Source of the DNA: CAZIRF01 sp964541755
GTDB taxonomy: Bacteria; Spirochaetota; Spirochaetia; Treponematales; Breznakiellaceae
Direction: 5' to 3'
Length of the DNA: 12,577 bases
Assembly (NCBI GenBank): GCA_964541755.1
Contig: CAZIRF010000058.1
Location: forward strand, 1 to 12,577
The position numbers were made by a program, and so were the translations under genes. The notes under the pieces are model-generated. The model ran no database searches. It had not been told where the DNA came from and saw only the letters and a list, made by a program, of their open reading frames with translations. Shown in pieces: positions 1-6,578 of the stretch (its first letter is position 1; the number at the start of each line of letters is the position of its first letter).

Positions 1-53
1 TTGATTGTCTGTTCGTGCGAGGGTTGATGTAGTTTAATATGAGAGTCTACACA
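1..53. mobile_element. Terminus of an insertion sequence extending off the left edge
   Basis: Read on the minus strand from 53 leftwards, the sequence begins TGTGTAGACTCTCA, then T, then ATTAAAC. The same 22 bases, with a single T/C difference, start at 12522 on the plus strand and run off the right edge. The two stretches face inward and diverge after about 22 bases, as expected for the left and right terminal inverted repeats of one IS type. The junction falls inside the RND adaptor gene, whose reading frame ends at a TAA lying within the IS. The exact first base is uncertain by one or two positions because flanking T/G bases match at both sites. The element's transposase and its other end are outside the window, so family and target duplication cannot be given. 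Confidence 0.7.
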
Positions 54-942
54 CGACGATCTGCACGAACATCCCCGGACGTAAACGCGAGGTGCCCGCC
101 GGTACCGTGAGTACGAGTTCAAAGGTCTTGGTATCGGGCGAGACAAAGGGGCTTACCGCGCGGATGGACAGCGGGATCGCTACCTCGCCCTCGCGTTCGA
201 GGGCGACATGGGGCAGCATGGCTTCGCCGCCAGCGCTTACAAAGTGGCGATACCAGCGCTCGTTGACCCGCACACGCACCTCGAGTTCGTCCAGGGTGCC
301 AATGGTCAAAAGGGGGCGTTCGGGGCTCGCGATGGAGCCCGGCGAAAGGTGGCGAACGAGGACGACACCGTCGAGGGGGCTCTTGACCGTGGCCCAATCC
401 AACTGCAAGCGGGCGAGCTCATACTGGGACTCGGCCGCCTCGAAGTGGCCCTTGGCCTCCTCGCGGTTCTGCAGGGTGCTCGCCCCGGATGCGTAGAGCT
501 TCTCGACGCGGTCACGGGTCGATTTGGCCGCCTGCCAGCCGGCCTCTGCCTGCCGCAACTGGAGGCGGAAGCGCTCCCCCTCGAGGCGGGCTATCACCTG
601 GTCTTTGGAGACTGCGTCGCCAATGTCGACGGGAAGCTCGTTGATGATCCCCGCGACAAGGGGCACCACGGTTACCATGGTGCGCGACTCGACGTGGGCA
701 TTCAGGCGAATGAGCTGCGAAAGGGAGGTCTTGGCCGGGCTTGCAAGACGCACCGGCACCGGAATGGCGTCAAAGGATGCTGCCTTTTCGCCGGTATTGG
801 CCCGCACAAAAAGAGCGGCACCCGCCACAAGGGCCAGGGGAATGAGGGCAAGGAGGAAGCGGGCCGCTCGCGATTTTCGTGCGGAAGGCTTCCCCTCCCG
901 GGACTTTTCCGTGCCCTCGGGAGGGCTGTCGCTATTGTCCAT
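34..942 (-). CDS. RND efflux periplasmic adaptor (HlyD/MFP family), 3' end lost to an IS
   Basis: This is the periplasmic adaptor subunit that links an inner-membrane RND pump to an outer-membrane channel. After a charged cytoplasmic N-terminus there is one hydrophobic anchor (about residues 28-48). A lipoyl-like half motif follows at about 95-120 (VVPLVAGIINELPVDIGDAV), then a helical hairpin (about 120-185), the second lipoyl half (VKSPLDGVVLVRHLSPGSIA) and a beta-barrel ending in LRPGMFVQ. Family members usually run about 350-400 residues and have a membrane-proximal domain after that point. Here only eight further codons follow, the last six or so read from IS sequence (1-53), before TAA at 34-36. 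The ATG at 940-942 overlaps the stop of the TetR gene by 11 bases and has no clear Shine-Dalgarno, suggesting translational coupling. The RND permease gene expected next would lie beyond the IS. The product is probably non-functional; the family call is firm. Confidence 0.85.
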   Translation of the reverse strand: MDNSDSPPEGTEKSREGKPSARKSRAARFLLALIPLALVAGAALFVRANTGEKAASFDAIPVPVRLASPAKTSLSQLIRLNAHVESRTMVTVVPLVAGIINELPVDIGDAVSKDQVIARLEGERFRLQLRQAEAGWQAAKSTRDRVEKLYASGASTLQNREEAKGHFEAAESQYELARLQLDWATVKSPLDGVVLVRHLSPGSIASPERPLLTIGTLDELEVRVRVNERWYRHFVSAGGEAMLPHVALEREGEVAIPLSIRAVSPFVSPDTKTFELVLTVPAGTSRLRPGMFVQIVVCRLSY

Positions 943-1564
943 GGAGGGATTCCGAGAATAGCATGCTGTTCTTCATGAGTTCACGTCCTTCTGCATTCAA
1001 AATACCGGCAATTACCGCGCGCAGGGAGTCGCGCAGAATTTCTGTCTTTCCAAAGTCTTCGTCTTCCATGTGGTCGAGACGGATGAGCCCTTCGTCCATG
1101 TTGATAAATACCCAGGCCATGCGCCGCGGGTCGAAGGAGCTGTCGACGATGCCCGCGTCGAAGGCATCGCGCACAATGCGCTCGATAAAGCCGCGCAGGT
1201 ATTCGCGTATCCCGGGGCCGGCACTCTCGCAGGGTTTCGCGCAGAGGTAGACGCCCGGACGGCGGAACATCCGCTCCCAGGAGCGTATCCAGGAAAAGCC
1301 GGTCTCGATGACATCGTTGAGTTTGTCGGCAAAGGAGCGCTCATTGTTCTCGACGATCTGTTCAAGGGCTGCAATGGATTCATGCGCAAAGCGCTCCATG
1401 ACCGCATCGAGTAGGAGCGCCTTGCTCTGATAGTAGTTGTACACGGTCTTCCGCGTGACCTTGGCCAGAGACGCCGTGTCCTCCATGGTCAATTGCTCCG
1501 ACCCCTTCTGTACCAAGATCTCACGGGCTGCAGCGAGGATACGCTCACGATTCTTGTCCGACAT
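932..1564 (-). CDS. TetR/AcrR-family transcriptional repressor
   Basis: A 210-residue protein of usual TetR length. The N-terminal helix-turn-helix spans about residues 6-52, with the typical pattern RERILAAAREILVQKG, then TMEDTASLAKVTRKTVYNYY (recognition helix), then SKALLLDAVMERF. The rest is an all-helical ligand-binding and dimerisation domain of variable sequence, so the inducer cannot be guessed. The ATG start is supported by GGAGG at 1569-1573, four bases upstream. The gene overlaps the downstream RND adaptor, the standard layout in which such a repressor controls its own efflux operon and is released by a pump substrate. A palindrome over its promoter (1574-1605) is the likely binding site. 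Placement in the family is firm; efflux control is inferred from context. Confidence 0.92.
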   Translation of the reverse strand: MSDKNRERILAAAREILVQKGSEQLTMEDTASLAKVTRKTVYNYYQSKALLLDAVMERFAHESIAALEQIVENNERSFADKLNDVIETGFSWIRSWERMFRRPGVYLCAKPCESAGPGIREYLRGFIERIVRDAFDAGIVDSSFDPRRMAWVFINMDEGLIRLDHMEDEDFGKTEILRDSLRAVIAGILNAEGRELMKNSMLFSESLHGQ

Positions 1565-1573
1565 GGCCCCTCC

Positions 1574-1605
1574 ATTTACACAAAGTTATATTGAACTGTG
1601 TAAAT
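1574..1605. promoter_or_regulatory. Probable TetR operator, ATTTACACA-N14-TGTGTAAAT
   Basis: Perfect 9-base inverted arms lie at 1574-1582 and 1597-1605, with a 14-base A+T-rich spacer. The palindrome touches the -10 box of the TetR promoter and covers the expected transcription start, ending just before the Shine-Dalgarno. Binding here would block transcription of tetR and the adaptor. A third copy of the arm, TGTGTAAAT, is at 1639-1647, just upstream of the -35 box. The site is read directly; its use by this TetR protein is inferred from position. Confidence 0.7.
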
Positions 1606-1631
1606 TATATCCAAATTGGCGCGGAATTCAA
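1604..1631 (-). promoter_or_regulatory. Sigma-70-type promoter of tetR and the RND adaptor
   Basis: On the minus strand a -35 box TTGAAT (1626-1631) is followed after 16 bases by a perfect -10 box TATAAT (1604-1609). Transcription would start near 1597, leaving a leader of about 33 bases that contains the operator palindrome and the GGAGG site. The palindrome overlaps the -10 by two bases, consistent with autorepression. Confidence 0.65.
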
Positions 1632-1638
1632 GGGGCTT

Positions 1639-1647
1639 TGTGTAAAT
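1639..1647. promoter_or_regulatory. Extra TGTGTAAAT half-site upstream of the tetR promoter
   Basis: This 9-base copy exactly matches the arms of the 1574-1605 palindrome. It sits eight bases upstream of the -35 box and 12 bases past the end of the hydrolase gene. No full inverted partner is next to it, so it may be an auxiliary half-site. Confidence 0.4.
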
Positions 1648-1659
1648 CCTTTGTAATCC

Positions 1660-3510
1660 CTAGCGTGCGTAGAGGGCGAGGAAGCGATCGCTGTACCAGC
1701 GGAAGACCTGGCTTGACGGACCGAAAAAAGTTATATCGTTGCCATGGCCATTGAGCGGGAACCAGACGGCCATGGCGGGAACGGGGTCATAGGCTGATGC
1801 GGCCGCCCGCTCGAGTATCCCGTGGGTAATTTTCCAGGGGACCATGCCGTCGATGAGCCCCTGATAGATCAAGAGGGGCGGCCGGGACTGCCGCATTGCC
1901 AGGGCCCCTTCGCCACTGGCGTTTCCGCCGCCGGGGCTACCGCCGGCGACCGCGTCAGCGGAGAGCAAGAGGCTGGGATCATCCAGAAGGGCGGTCCCTT
2001 CAATTCCCAGTGTCGAGGCGAGCCCCACTGCCGGGTACAGGGGGACAAGCCCCCGAATCTCGAGGCGCGGGTCGCAGGCCGCCGGATACAGGGCGGCGTC
2101 CCCCGCGTCGTCGGGCCCCCCTTCGCCGGGCCCCGTTTCTACGGGCCCCGTTTCTACGGGCCCCCTCCCCTGTGAAAGGGCGAGCAAGAGGGCCAGGTGC
2201 CCCCCGGCCGAGGCCCCGCTGATAAAGACCCGCGAGGTATCGGCCTTGAGGCGCTGCGCATTGTCCGCTAGGTAGCGGGTAAAGGCGGCCAGGTGGCCGA
2301 GCATGTCCGCCAGCTCGTACGGTCCCTCGCGGGCACTCATTGCGCCTGAGTCTGCAGAAAAAGTCGCCCGGTTGTTGAGCCCGTACTGTATGTCGAAGAC
2401 GGCGTAGCCGCTCGAGGCGAGGTGGCGGTTCATGGCGTTGATGTGCCCCGTCCCCTTGTCGCCGGTAACCCAGGCCCCGCCGTGAATGCGGATAACTACC
2501 GGGTATGGTCCGCCATCGGCCGCCTTCCCATCGGCTCCGGTTTGAGCCGCATCGCCCTTTGCCGCCGGCAGCCAGCGGTCGAAACGGAACTGGCGCACGA
2601 TACCATCACGGGCTTCTTCCTCGAGGTACAGGATGTCCTCCTCGACAAAGGCTTCGGGGAGGGCCTGCCACAGATACATGGATGCGGGATTGAAGAGCGC
2701 GGCGGCCAAGGGAGCACCGTCGGGATTCCCGAGAATGTGGCCGGGCTCCTCGCCATAGGCTTCCAGAAAGTCCTTGCGGGCACGGGCATCCACCGAGGGG
2801 AGCTGGGCCAGGGGGAAGATGGCCATGAGGGCAGCCGCGAAGGCGGGGGTCGCAATGAGCAAACGCCAGATGGCAGAGATGGGCACGCGCCAGCTGGAAA
2901 GAATAATGAGGCCCGCGAGATGCAGGAATCCAAGGGCGGCAAAGGGGAGACTCTGGGGGATCATGACGCCGAACATGCTGCCCTCGGGTGCGGAGAAGGC
3001 CCGCCGAATGATGAGGACGACGACCACCGAGGCAAGGAGACTGGCACCCAGCGGAAAGAGGGAACGGAATCCGGGCTTCCAAGCCCCCGCATCCTCGCCG
3101 CCAAGGGGCTGCGGCAGGGGGGTCGCAGCGGGACTATCAGTCTTGACCGAATCCTTTCGCAGACGCATAAAGCCGCCAATGGCCATAAGGAGGGATGGCA
3201 AGAGAACGAGGCTGCGCAGTGCGAAGAGGATGTGCCCCGGGACGAGCGGGAGTGCAGAGAGGAACATGTGCAGGAAGGGGAGCAAGAGGAAGATGAGGAA
3301 GCCGGTGATGAGGACGGGGAGGCTCTCGCGACCGCGGGAGACGAGGAGACCGCGCACGTACTCGAAGGTTCCGGCCCAGAGGAGGGCAAAGAAGGCCCAG
3401 CCAAAGACGCTATTGTTTGGCAGCACTATCGCCAGGAGGGCGGCAGGCAGGACGAGGGCGTTGAGGAGGCTGGAAATGAGCAAGGGGAGGTCTTTGCGGC
3501 TGATGTTCAT
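1660..3510 (-). CDS. Polytopic membrane protein with C-terminal HSL-like alpha/beta hydrolase (esterase/lipase) domain
   Basis: Counting from the ATG at 3510 (616 residues), the N-terminal 235 or so residues hold about seven hydrophobic segments. The remainder is an alpha/beta hydrolase of the hormone-sensitive-lipase/carboxylesterase type. HGGAW at 343-347 is the oxyanion-hole motif, GASAGG carries the nucleophile Ser434, and Asp554 (GLIDGMVP) and His589 (NGHGND) complete the triad. It would hydrolyse ester bonds, perhaps acetyl or acyl groups on carbohydrates or lipids; the substrate is unknown. Positive charges after TM2 and TM4 and an odd helix count put the catalytic domain in the periplasm by the positive-inside rule. 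An in-frame TTG at 3546 would add 12 residues but has no better ribosome site; no clear Shine-Dalgarno precedes either start. A 15-base tandem repeat inserts a GPVET repeat just after the nucleophile. The gene is divergent from an ABC exporter across an unusual palindrome array. Catalytic fold is firm; topology and substrate are inferred. Confidence 0.85.
   Translation of the reverse strand: MNISRKDLPLLISSLLNALVLPAALLAIVLPNNSVFGWAFFALLWAGTFEYVRGLLVSRGRESLPVLITGFLIFLLLPFLHMFLSALPLVPGHILFALRSLVLLPSLLMAIGGFMRLRKDSVKTDSPAATPLPQPLGGEDAGAWKPGFRSLFPLGASLLASVVVVLIIRRAFSAPEGSMFGVMIPQSLPFAALGFLHLAGLIILSSWRVPISAIWRLLIATPAFAAALMAIFPLAQLPSVDARARKDFLEAYGEEPGHILGNPDGAPLAAALFNPASMYLWQALPEAFVEEDILYLEEEARDGIVRQFRFDRWLPAAKGDAAQTGADGKAADGGPYPVVIRIHGGAWVTGDKGTGHINAMNRHLASSGYAVFDIQYGLNNRATFSADSGAMSAREGPYELADMLGHLAAFTRYLADNAQRLKADTSRVFISGASAGGHLALLLALSQGRGPVETGPVETGPGEGGPDDAGDAALYPAACDPRLEIRGLVPLYPAVGLASTLGIEGTALLDDPSLLLSADAVAGGSPGGGNASGEGALAMRQSRPPLLIYQGLIDGMVPWKITHGILERAAASAYDPVPAMAVWFPLNGHGNDITFFGPSSQVFRWYSDRFLALYAR
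2112..2164. repeat. 15-bp tandem repeat inside the hydrolase gene
   Basis: Two perfect units CGGGCCCCGTTTCTA (2127-2141 and 2142-2156) are followed by a partial unit (2157-2164) and preceded by a degenerate one (2112-2126). The period is a multiple of three, so copy-number change keeps the frame. On the coding strand it gives a Gly-Pro-Val-Glu-Thr repeat in a loop about 15 residues after nucleophile Ser434. Confidence 0.8.
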
Positions 3511-3516
3511 TATTGG

Positions 3517-3546
3517 AACATACGTGCTGCCACCCCCCAAGGTCAA
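3517..3546 (-). promoter_or_regulatory. Possible hydrolase promoter
   Basis: On the minus strand TTGACC (3541-3546) is followed after 18 bases by TATGTT (3517-3522), a 4/6 match to the -10 consensus. The ATG at 3510 is only six bases further on, so a transcript from here would be leaderless or nearly so, which agrees with the missing Shine-Dalgarno. The -35 box lies inside the outermost repeat of the palindrome array. Weak match; tentative. Confidence 0.35.
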
Positions 3547-3605
3547 GAGAAGCTTGACCCGTCAAGCGAAGCGTGACCCGTCAAGCTTCTCTTGACCCGT
3601 CAAGC
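3541..3605. repeat. Phased palindrome array (operator-like) between divergent hydrolase and ABC exporter genes
   Basis: Three 16-base palindromes of the form GCTTGAC-CC-GTCAAGC occur at 3552-3567 (perfect), 3571-3586 (one mismatch in the left arm) and 3590-3605 (outer bases imperfect). They start exactly 19 bases apart. A half-site GTCAAG at 3542-3547 keeps roughly the same phase. On a larger scale the 18-base arm GGTCAAGAGAAGCTTGAC (3541-3558) is perfectly inverted at 3580-3597, making a 57-base near-palindrome centred at 3569. The array lies between the two translation starts and overlaps or abuts the likely promoters, so cooperative binding of a dimeric regulator controlling both genes is the simplest reading. 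Which regulator binds is unknown. Confidence 0.7.
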
Positions 3606-3623
3606 CTTGTTCAAAGCGGAGTA

Positions 3624-3652
3624 TTGACCCTCGCTATCGTTTGCGGGACAAT
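3624..3652 (+). promoter_or_regulatory. Possible ABC exporter promoter, near-leaderless
   Basis: TTGACC (3624-3629, 5/6 of the -35 consensus) is followed after 17 bases by GACAAT (3647-3652, 4/6 of the -10 consensus). The ATG at 3658 comes only five bases after the -10, so the mRNA would begin at or next to the start codon. No Shine-Dalgarno is visible before that ATG, which is consistent. Boxes are read directly; activity is inferred. Confidence 0.4.
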
Positions 3653-3657
3653 GACTC

Positions 3658-5454
3658 ATGAGAAACTTCCTGCGACTCCTCCGCTATGCCCGCCCTTGGT
3701 GGCGGCTCCTTTTTATTGCGGCTGTCAGCCTTATCGCCCTTACCGGGCTCAACCTCCTTTCGCCCTGGCTTATCCGTGACCTCATCGCCGTCTTGCAGGA
3801 GGCCATCCCGGCCGCAGCATCATCGGCAGATAGCGGCACCGCAGCTGCAGAGGGCCCGGCCCTCGCCGTCTGGCTCCATATTCGCGGTATCGCCCTCCTC
3901 CTCCTGGCAAGCTTCCTCGCCCGCGCGGTCTTCCGCTTTCTCAACAACTACCTGGCCCACAAGGCCGCCTGGAACCTCGTCTCGCGCATGCGGGTCCTCC
4001 TCTATGACAAGTACCAACAGCTCTCCCTGCGCTGGTACCAGGACAAGCAGACCGGCCAGCTCATGTCGCGCGCCACCAACGATACGGCCACCTTCGAGGC
4101 CCTCATCGCCCACGTCGTCCCCGACCTCGCCTCGAACCTCCTCGTCCTGGCCGCAGTTACGGTCATCCTCTTCGTCATCGATCCTACCCTCGCCCTCTTT
4201 ACCCTTATCCCCGTCCCCGTCCTCGTTGCCGGGAGTGTCCTCTTTGCCAAGCGCATCCGCCCCAACTTCCGCAAGGCCCAGGCCACCCTTGCCGATTTCA
4301 ATGCCGCCCTCCAGGACAACATATCCGGCATGAAGGAGATCCAGGTCTTCAACCAGCAGGAGAACGAGAAGGAACGGGTGCGCGGTCACTCACACAACTA
4401 CGTCAAAGCCATTCTGGGGGCCCTCAAGAAGAGCGCCCTCTTCCACCCCGCCATCGAGTTCACGAGCTCTCTGGGTACGGTCATTGTCGTCGCCGCAGGC
4501 GGCATTCTCGCCCTGCGCGGCCAGACGAGCCTGGCCGATATCGTTGGCTTTCTCCTTTACTTGAATCTCTTTTACCAGCCCATCACCACCCTCGCCCGCA
4601 TTACCGAAGACCTCCAGCAGTCCCTGGCCGGGGCGGAGCGCGTATTCGAGGTTCTCGACAGCGAGAGCGAAGTCAAAGAGGCCCCCAATGCAAGACAGCT
4701 CGAGACTTCCCGCGGGGAGATCGCCTTTGAGAATGTGAGCTTCCACTACGTCGAAGGCCAGGAGGTCCTCGACCGGGTGAGCTTCAGTGTACCAAGCGGC
4801 AAGATGCTCGCCCTCGTCGGGCCGACGGGGGTGGGAAAGACCACGATCATCAGCCTCCTCGCCCGCTTCTGGGACCCCGTCGACGGGCGCATCCTCCTCG
4901 ACGGCGAGGATATCCGCGGTCTTACGCTCGAGAGCCTTCGCGAGAGGATCAGCATTGTTCTGCAGGATGTCTTCCTCTTTAATGGGAGCGTTGCGGAGAA
5001 CATCGCCTACGGACAGAAGAGCGCGACGATGGAAGAGATCATTGCGGCGGCCCGCATTGCCCGCGCGGCGGAGTTCATCGAACGCCTCCCCGACGGCTAC
5101 GAGACCAAGATTGGCGAGCGTGGTCTCAAGCTCTCCGGCGGCCAGAAACAGCGCCTCGCCATTGCCCGGGCCGTGCTGCGCAAGAGCCCCGTCCTCATCC
5201 TGGACGAGGCCACCGCCAGTGTGGATGTCGAGACCGAGGCTCTCATACAGGAGGCCATCCAGGAGCTCGCCGGGACCCGCACCATCCTCGTCATTGCCCA
5301 CCGCCTCTCGACCGTCAAGCGCGCAGACTCAATACTTGTTCTGCAGAACGGCCGGGTCATCGAGGAGGGCACCCATGAAGGCCTTTTCAACAAAGGAGGC
5401 GTGTATCACCGCCTCTGCACGGTTCAGTTCCAGGGAGCCGGTCGCATCGATTGA
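3658..5454 (+). CDS. ABC exporter half-transporter (MsbA/multidrug type, fused membrane and ATPase domains)
   Basis: 598 residues, the normal length for a homodimeric or heterodimeric type IV ABC exporter in the inner membrane. The transmembrane domain with about six helices covers residues 1 to about 315, including an EIQVFNQQENE coupling segment. The ATPase domain follows with Walker A GPTGVGKT (388-395, Lys394), Q-loop Gln436 (VLQDVFLF), signature LSGGQ (492-496), Walker B VLILDEA (512-518, catalytic Glu517) and the switch His548 (IAHRLSTV). All motifs are intact, so it should be active. The substrate cannot be told; lipids, drugs or peptides are possible. No partner half-transporter gene is adjacent, which favours a homodimer. 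The start ATG fits the end of the intergenic array; an ATG at 3651 is out of frame. It is divergent from the membrane hydrolase and probably co-regulated with it. Confidence 0.93.
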   Translation: MRNFLRLLRYARPWWRLLFIAAVSLIALTGLNLLSPWLIRDLIAVLQEAIPAAASSADSGTAAAEGPALAVWLHIRGIALLLLASFLARAVFRFLNNYLAHKAAWNLVSRMRVLLYDKYQQLSLRWYQDKQTGQLMSRATNDTATFEALIAHVVPDLASNLLVLAAVTVILFVIDPTLALFTLIPVPVLVAGSVLFAKRIRPNFRKAQATLADFNAALQDNISGMKEIQVFNQQENEKERVRGHSHNYVKAILGALKKSALFHPAIEFTSSLGTVIVVAAGGILALRGQTSLADIVGFLLYLNLFYQPITTLARITEDLQQSLAGAERVFEVLDSESEVKEAPNARQLETSRGEIAFENVSFHYVEGQEVLDRVSFSVPSGKMLALVGPTGVGKTTIISLLARFWDPVDGRILLDGEDIRGLTLESLRERISIVLQDVFLFNGSVAENIAYGQKSATMEEIIAAARIARAAEFIERLPDGYETKIGERGLKLSGGQKQRLAIARAVLRKSPVLILDEATASVDVETEALIQEAIQELAGTRTILVIAHRLSTVKRADSILVLQNGRVIEEGTHEGLFNKGGVYHRLCTVQFQGAGRID

Positions 5455-5529
5455 TTGAAGGGGGCGCAGTGGCTGCTCTGTGCCAACGACCGCCCCGAGA
5501 GGCCCCCGAGGCGGCCTGATTGCAAAAAA
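5455..5529. other. Convergent intergenic spacer with a G+C-rich hairpin
   Basis: The spacer between the ends of the ABC exporter and AraC genes contains CCGCCCCG (5490-5497) and CGAGGCGG (5507-5514), which pair with one mismatch over a 9-base loop. Neither strand has a U-tract after the stem, so it is not a standard intrinsic terminator, although it lies where one is expected. Confidence 0.3.
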
Positions 5530-6432
5530 CTACAGGCCGACCAAGCCCATGCTGCCGCAATTTCGGCGCCAGGCCCCCGGGCTCGTCCCCTCCCGCTCCT
5601 TGAAGTGGTGGTGGAATTGGCGCAGCGAGCCGAAGCCGCACTGGAGGGCGATGGTCTCCAGGGGGTCTGCCGATTCGCGCAGGCGTGTTCGCGCAAGGGC
5701 TATCCGCCGCTCCACGATGTACACCCCCACAGGGGTCTCCATCGCCTTCTTGAAGCTGCGCCCTAGGTAGTCGCCGTTCACCCCCAAGCGCGCGGCGATC
5801 AATTTGACAGAGAGGTCGGGATTCGACATTTCATCTTCCATTACCCAGAGGATGCGATCGAGTAGCCCCCGGTTTGTGCCCTGCGCAAGAGCCCTGCCCT
5901 TTGCACGAACGATCTTCATGGCCTCCCGCGTCAATTGCACCAAGAGGAGTTTCACCAAGAGCTGATAGCGGAGGTCACCGAAGTCCTCCCGCTTGAATTC
6001 GGCAAGGGCCTCCTCGAAAAGGTGCTGTACATATTCACGATCCGGCAGCTCAAAGCTCTGCGGGAAAAGAGCCGCATTCAACAGGCGCCGGGAGGCCAAG
6101 CGGGGCTGAGCCAGTATCCGCTCAGCTTCTTCTTGTCCCAGTTTTACCGGGAGACTGCGGTGGTGAATGTGGATCCAATAATAGGATACCGGCTCTGCAA
6201 TACGCTCGAGCCCGCGGTGGAGCTGCCCCGCAGGAAGGACCACAACACGTCCCGGGGTAATTTCCAGAGGGGTTCCCCCATCATCAATGAGCGTCCGGTT
6301 CTTTCGCCCCAGTATGATGACACTGTCGTGCTCAAGCCGGCGCGTCATGTGGGTCCACCCGGGGTTGAGTAGGGCACACCCGCTCACCGGCGAAGAGCAG
6401 GTATCGAGATCGGGAAACAGGAAGCAATCCAT
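5530..6432 (-). CDS. AraC-family transcriptional regulator (N-terminal cupin sensor)
   Basis: 300 residues. Residues about 15-110 look like the cupin-type AraC sensor domain (ITPGRVVVLPAGQLHRG, then SYYWIHIHH), which binds a small ligand, often a sugar. The C-terminal AraC DNA-binding domain is at about 206-290, with the two helix-turn-helix units LSVKLIAARLGVNGDYLGRSFKKAM and the signature region ETIALQCGFGSLRQFHHHFKEREGTSPGAWR. The gene is divergent from the GH127 enzyme with 146 bases or less between them, the usual layout of a sugar-responsive activator and its target. The ATG at 6432 has no Shine-Dalgarno; an internal Met at residue 29 is too late for the sensor fold. Family firm; the arabinose-type ligand is inferred from the neighbour. 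Confidence 0.9.
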   Translation of the reverse strand: MDCFLFPDLDTCSSPVSGCALLNPGWTHMTRRLEHDSVIILGRKNRTLIDDGGTPLEITPGRVVVLPAGQLHRGLERIAEPVSYYWIHIHHRSLPVKLGQEEAERILAQPRLASRRLLNAALFPQSFELPDREYVQHLFEEALAEFKREDFGDLRYQLLVKLLLVQLTREAMKIVRAKGRALAQGTNRGLLDRILWVMEDEMSNPDLSVKLIAARLGVNGDYLGRSFKKAMETPVGVYIVERRIALARTRLRESADPLETIALQCGFGSLRQFHHHFKEREGTSPGAWRRNCGSMGLVGL

Positions 6433-6578
6433 GCAAATAATATATCATGAATGTCGGAATCCCGCATATCAGTACCAAAGGCAGTGGCTGTCCGCCAAAG
6501 GCGACAGGAATTATGATTACTGCCATGAAAGATTGTTTCACAGGTATCGCCATCTTTTTGTGTTCCGGAGGCTTGACC
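6433..6578. promoter_or_regulatory. Divergent control region of AraC regulator and GH127 gene
   Basis: The left part is A+T-rich (TATATT/TATTAT elements just upstream of the AraC gene on the minus strand). It also contains an imperfect palindrome TGTCGGAATCCCGCA (6450-6464) and a hairpin-forming stretch CTGTCCGCC-AAA-GGCGACAG (about 6488-6507). No convincing -35/-10 pair was found for either gene. If the GH127 gene starts at 6513 or 6525 rather than 6579, the right part of this region is coding. Confidence 0.35.

Noticed and set aside
208..978. Plus-strand open frame of 256 codons over the RND adaptor
   Set aside because: It is antisense to a clear adaptor gene and has no motif or Shine-Dalgarno of its own.
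2422..3576. Long plus-strand open frame of 384 codons antisense to the membrane hydrolase
   Set aside because: Its product is charged, low-complexity and has no family motif, while the opposite strand has an intact catalytic triad and membrane helices. High G+C makes long antisense frames common.
3541..3605. Short-repeat array as a small CRISPR
   Set aside because: The units are palindromes with 3-base gaps, with no unique spacers and no cas genes; they fit an operator array.
4390..5301. Minus-strand open frame of 303 codons over the ABC exporter
   Set aside because: It is antisense to the ATPase domain, whose motifs are all present in the sense frame.
5490..5514. Hairpin as a bidirectional terminator for the ABC exporter and AraC genes
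   Set aside because: One mismatch and no U-tract on either strand, so it is recorded only as a hairpin in the spacer.
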